Shown in pieces: positions 5,307 to 7,498 of a DNA stretch of 7,498 bases. Origin of the DNA: Bacillota bacterium. GTDB taxonomy: Bacteria; Bacillota; Clostridia; Oscillospirales; Acutalibacteraceae. Positions within the stretch are counted from its first letter, which is position 1, and every line of letters starts with the position of its first letter. Both the position numbers and the translations under genes were made by a program. The notes under the pieces are model-generated. The model saw only the letters and a program-made list of their open reading frames with translations. It did no database searches and was not told where the DNA came from. The DNA is taken from the NCBI GenBank assembly GCA_023420245.1, contig JAEZWL010000134.1, forward strand, positions 1 to 7,498, given 5' to 3'.

Positions 5307-5530
5307 TTAATCCCGCGGTTCCACTCCGTTTTATCACTCATAGGCTGTTAACGGCGCCAACCGTGCGGAGATACTTGATTCCCCCCGCCTGCTCGCGGAT
5401 GCATTTCGCCGCCCTCCCTGCCAAAAGCGCTTTCAGCCGTGGCGCTTTCTCTCTGATGCCGGCCTTGCGGTTACTTCTTCCGTTCCTCGCATTTCACTGA
5501 ATTAATTTCCATAAAATTATCTAAACACCG
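5267..5530 (-). promoter_or_regulatory. T-box leader sensing tRNA-Cys, upstream of cysE-cysS-ybaK
   Basis: This cis-acting RNA binds tRNA and lets transcription continue only when uncharged tRNA-Cys occupies it. All the expected parts appear in order on the minus strand. A loop-E motif AAGTAAC in the 5' arm of Stem I comes first. Next are an AGAGAGA bulge, a hairpin AAAGCGC/GCGCTTT whose loop holds the GNUG motif GCTG, and the specifier loop GAA-A-TGC-A with the Cys codon TGC at 5403-5401. The conserved T-box TGGAACCGCG (5323-5314) precedes the terminator. The base after TGG is A, which pairs with a discriminator U73; bacterial tRNA-Cys carries U73. Specifier and acceptor-end signals therefore agree. 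The 5' end at about 5530 is predicted from the promoter. B. subtilis has a similar T-box before cysE-cysS. Confidence 0.95.
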
Positions 5531-5536
5531 ATAACC

Positions 5537-5568
5537 ATTATAAGTATTCACTGTAAAAAATGTTACAG
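5537..5568 (-). promoter_or_regulatory. Promoter of the cysteine operon with an overlapping inverted repeat
   Basis: A perfect TATAAT reads 5542-5537 on the minus strand. GTAACA (5566-5561, four of six matches to TTGACA) lies 18 nt upstream. The -35 region is embedded in a perfect 6-bp inverted repeat CTGTAA-N6-TTACAG (5551-5568), which could be a repressor site. Its arms and spacing do not match an operator I can name. Confidence 0.7.
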
Positions 5569-5644
5569 AATTTGAATCACTGCTTCGGGTGTATGCAAAC
5601 CGGAAAAACGACGGATATTTCGCAGAAAAGAAGGGACTTCCAGG

Positions 5645-5669
5645 AAAAAAGCACACGAATTCTTCACGT
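5645..5669 (-). terminator. Weak candidate terminator between pgsA and the cysteine T-box
   Basis: On the minus strand ACGTG pairs with CGTGT (5 bp, two of them G-U) around AAGAATT, followed by GC and TTTTTT. The two wobbles pair only if the minus strand is transcribed; in plus-strand RNA they would be A-C mismatches. It could end read-through from pgsA or a short RNA starting near 5740. The stem is marginal. Confidence 0.3.
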
Positions 5670-5742
5670 ATTCGGAGCATTTTTGACGACAAAGCAATCC
5701 ATTTCGGCGGAAACAGACTAAGCTTTGGAGTCTGCATACGTG
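5670..5742 (-). other. Candidate structured transcribed spacer downstream of pgsA
   Basis: On the minus strand a perfect 6-bp hairpin CAGACT/AGTCTG (5734-5729 and 5719-5714) is visible. CACGTAT (5742-5736) is fully complementary to ATACGTG (5671-5665), which includes the 5' arm of the weak terminator beside it. No supported gene lies here; the longest open frame across it has no SD and runs into the T-box leader. The structure may be incidental or part of a short RNA of about 100 nt. Confidence 0.3.
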
Positions 5743-5746
5743 CTTT

Positions 5747-5775
5747 AGTATATACCAAAAAAAAGTTGAAGTAAA
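5747..5775 (-). promoter_or_regulatory. Candidate promoter immediately downstream of pgsA
   Basis: The minus strand reads TGG-TATATACT (5757-5747), an extended -10-like element. TTTACT (5775-5770, four of six matches) lies 17 nt upstream of TATACT. It lies 14 nt after the pgsA stop codon and would start a transcript near 5740, about 210 nt before the T-box promoter start. Confidence 0.35.
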
Positions 5776-5788
5776 CCCCCATCCGTTC

Positions 5789-6388
5789 CTATTTTACGGT
5801 ATTGATTACATTTCTGTTCTGTACCAAATAGATTACACCCGAAAGAACGGTGAAAAATGTCGCAATATAAATAAGGAGATTTCCGGCGAGCTGAAAAAGC
5901 GCCTCGCTTTGCAGACCGGCGACCTGAAGGGCGGGCAGCTGGCCCGCGGTAATCAGCTCCTGTAAAAACTGGAACACAAATATCAAAACAATCGCCAGAA
6001 TCTGGCTTACCGTTTTGGTCTTTCCCCAATTGTTCGCCGCGAGCACCACGCCGCTATCCACTGCGACAAGGCGCAGGGAAGTTACCATGAATTCCCGCGC
6101 GATAATCAGGATTACGCACCAGGTCTCCGCCAGACCAAGCTGAACAAAGCACACCAAAGCGGAAACGACCAGAATTTTATCGGCAATGGGATCGAGAAAT
6201 TTTCCGAAATCCGTAATCTGATTGTATTTTCGCGCAAGCTTGCCGTCCAGATGATCTGTGTAAGCCGCGATTCCAAACAGAATTCCCGCCCAGAAGTAAC
6301 GCCCGAAAACACCGGGAATTAACAGTACCGCCACAAAAAACGGCACCAGAATAATGCGAAACAGGGTCAGCTTATTCGGCAGGTTCAT
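5789..6388 (-). CDS. pgsA: CDP-diacylglycerol--glycerol-3-phosphate 3-phosphatidyltransferase
   Basis: This 199-residue integral membrane enzyme makes phosphatidylglycerophosphate from CDP-diacylglycerol and glycerol-3-phosphate, the committed step to phosphatidylglycerol and cardiolipin. The CDP-alcohol phosphotransferase signature is complete: D45-x2-D48-G49-x2-A52-R53-x8-G62-x3-D66-x3-D70. The aspartates bind the metals, and D70 is the likely base. N-terminal NLPNKLTLFRIILVPFF is typical of PgsA. About five to six hydrophobic segments follow, and the length is normal. The form DHLDG instead of the more common SDFLDG is a small variation outside the invariant residues. The ATG is preceded by GGAGGAG about 9 nt upstream. 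It lies 14 nt after rimO, probably in the same transcript; rimO-pgsA adjacency is, from memory, frequent in Clostridia. No cinA or recA follows. Other CDP-alcohol transferases are less likely. Confidence 0.94.
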   Translation of the reverse strand: MNLPNKLTLFRIILVPFFVAVLLIPGVFGRYFWAGILFGIAAYTDHLDGKLARKYNQITDFGKFLDPIADKILVVSALVCFVQLGLAETWCVILIIAREFMVTSLRLVAVDSGVVLAANNWGKTKTVSQILAIVLIFVFQFLQELITAGQLPALQVAGLQSEALFQLAGNLLIYIATFFTVLSGVIYLVQNRNVINTVK

Positions 6389-6402
6389 CGGGGAACTCCT
6401 CC

Positions 6403-7498
6403 TCAGTCAACTATTTCTCCGGTCAAATCGCAGTCGATACAATCCGTTATTTTTACTTCGACAAATTGACCCGGCACCGGTTTTTTCCCTTTCACAGTAA
6501 AGAAAACCTTGCCGTCAATATCGGGGGCGTCCGCCTGAGAGCGACCAAACCAGCATTCCGCGTAACGGTCGTAGCCTTCGACGAGCACCTTCAGAATTTT
6601 ACCCTGCATCGACTCGCCCCATTCCTGCATGAGGTTCATTTGATCCTCCATGATCAGGTCCATGCGGTGCTGCTTCACCTCTTCCTCAATCTGGTCAGGC
6701 ATCTGCGCGGCGGCGGTGCCTTCCTCCTGCGAATAAGCGAAGCACCCCAGACGTTCGAAACGGGTCTCGCGGACGAATTCCGCCAGCTCGGTGAAGTCCT
6801 CCTCCGTCTCCCCGGGGAATCCGGTAATCAGCGTGGTACGCAGAATGAGGTTCGGAATACGCGCGCGCATCTTCTGAATCAGCGCGGTTAATTCCTCCCG
6901 GCTGCCGGTACGGTGCATCGCCTTGAGCAGACGCGCGCTGCAATGCTGCAGCGGAAGATCGATATATTTTACAATTTTCTCTTCCTTCTCCATAGTATCC
7001 AGCAGCTCATCGGTAATGGAATCCGGGTAGCAGTAAAGGATACGAACCCATTCCACGCCGTCGATGCGGCAGATTCTTCGAAGAAGCTCCGGCAGCATCA
7101 GCTTGCCGTATAAATCCCAGCCGTAGCGGGTGGTATCCTGCGCGATGAGAATAAGCTCCTTTGCGCCGTTTTTTGCCAGCTTTTCCGCTTCCTCCACGAT
7201 ATTTTCCATCGTGCGGGAGCGGTATCGCCCGCGGATAAACGGAATCGCGCAGTAGGCGCAGCGGTTGTCGCACCCCTCCGCAATTTTAAGGTAGGCAAAG
7301 TAGCTCGGCGTGGAAAGCGCGCGTTCGCCGCTTAACGGCAGCAGCGTTTTTTCAGGGAAGGCTTCCGTTTTTTCACCGCCCAGAACCTTTTCCACCACGG
7401 CGGCAATATCGCGGTCCGCTCCGATGCCGACGACGGCGTCCACCTCGGGCAGCTCCTTCCTGATTTCCTCCCGGTAACGTGCCGCCAGACAGCCCGTT
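6403..7498 (-). CDS. rimO: Ribosomal protein S12 methylthiotransferase RimO, N-terminus missing
   Basis: 364 residues are visible, in frame to the window edge; the family is usually about 440, so roughly 75-80 are missing. RimO is a cytoplasmic radical-SAM enzyme with two iron-sulfur clusters that methylthiolates a conserved aspartate of ribosomal protein S12. The edge fragment TGCLAARY carries the last cluster cysteine of the N-terminal UPF0004 domain. The radical-SAM motif C-x3-C-x2-C is CDNRCAYC, at about visible residues 76-83. DTTRYG, DLPLQHCS and RTTLITGFPGET follow, and the DTTRYG form points to RimO rather than the tRNA enzyme MiaB. The last 65 residues or so form a TRAM domain. The real start lies outside; the GTG at 7443 is internal. 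pgsA follows 14 nt downstream. Confidence 0.95.
   Translation of the reverse strand, partial: TGCLAARYREEIRKELPEVDAVVGIGADRDIAAVVEKVLGGEKTEAFPEKTLLPLSGERALSTPSYFAYLKIAEGCDNRCAYCAIPFIRGRYRSRTMENIVEEAEKLAKNGAKELILIAQDTTRYGWDLYGKLMLPELLRRICRIDGVEWVRILYCYPDSITDELLDTMEKEEKIVKYIDLPLQHCSARLLKAMHRTGSREELTALIQKMRARIPNLILRTTLITGFPGETEEDFTELAEFVRETRFERLGCFAYSQEEGTAAAQMPDQIEEEVKQHRMDLIMEDQMNLMQEWGESMQGKILKVLVEGYDRYAECWFGRSQADAPDIDGKVFFTVKGKKPVPGQFVEVKITDCIDCDLTGEIVD

Noticed and set aside
5267..5530. Alternative idea of a SAM or other sulfur-metabolite riboswitch before cysE
   Set aside because: The conserved T-box core, GNUG loop, AG bulge and Cys specifier are all present in the right order, leaving no room for another class.
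5471..5782. Open frame of 103 codons on the minus strand between pgsA and the T-box
   Set aside because: It has no SD, low-quality phenylalanine-rich composition, and runs through the cysE promoter into the 5' part of the T-box leader. It is most likely a chance frame in AT-rich DNA.
1..7498. A novel defence, mobile or biosynthetic system
   Set aside because: All proteins but two are standard housekeeping or vitamin-uptake functions. There are no integrases, transposases, direct-repeat arrays or toxin-antitoxin-like pairs in the window.

Overview
The window looks like a chromosomal segment from an anaerobic low-GC Gram-positive bacterium of the class Clostridia, possibly the Oscillospirales. 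That placement is inferred from three things. A tRNA-Cys T-box precedes cysE-cysS, an arrangement typical of Firmicutes. A NiaR repressor sits beside the niacin ECF component NiaX. SD sequences are strong and promoters are SigA-like with extended -10 elements. Every gene I can support lies on the minus strand, so transcription runs from high to low coordinates. I see no mobile element, CRISPR array, tRNA or rRNA. Most of this is core genome, and the unusual material lies in the intergenic and leader regions.

Layout in transcriptional order. (1) 7498-6403 is rimO, missing its N-terminus at the window edge, followed after 14 nt by pgsA (6388-5789). (2) A 539-nt gap (5788-5250) has two parts. 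The upstream part holds a candidate promoter and an imperfect hairpin with a U-tract. The downstream part holds a SigA promoter and a complete T-box leader whose specifier is the Cys codon UGC. (3) The T-box leads into cysE, cysS and a YbaK/EbsC-type Cys-tRNA(Pro) deacylase, closed by a strong terminator at 2647-2619. (4) After a 332-nt gap comes a small two-pass membrane protein with a C-terminal zinc ribbon (2339-1932), with its own promoter and a leader of about 145 nt. (5) niaR (1822-1292) is followed by niaX (1186-602). A near-consensus promoter lies between them with a palindromic NiaR-type operator at its start site, and a terminator follows niaX at 565-534. (6) The left edge carries the first 87 codons of a membrane protein resembling NuoL/antiporter-like proton-translocating subunits, probably starting at a TTG.

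Two small regulons stand out. The cysteine operon joins the first step of cysteine synthesis (CysE), charging of tRNA-Cys (CysS) and removal of Cys from mischarged tRNA-Pro (YbaK) under one uncharged-tRNA-Cys sensor. The niacin pair couples a nicotinate-sensing repressor to a vitamin-uptake S-component. That S-component must borrow its ECF energising module from elsewhere, because none is encoded here.
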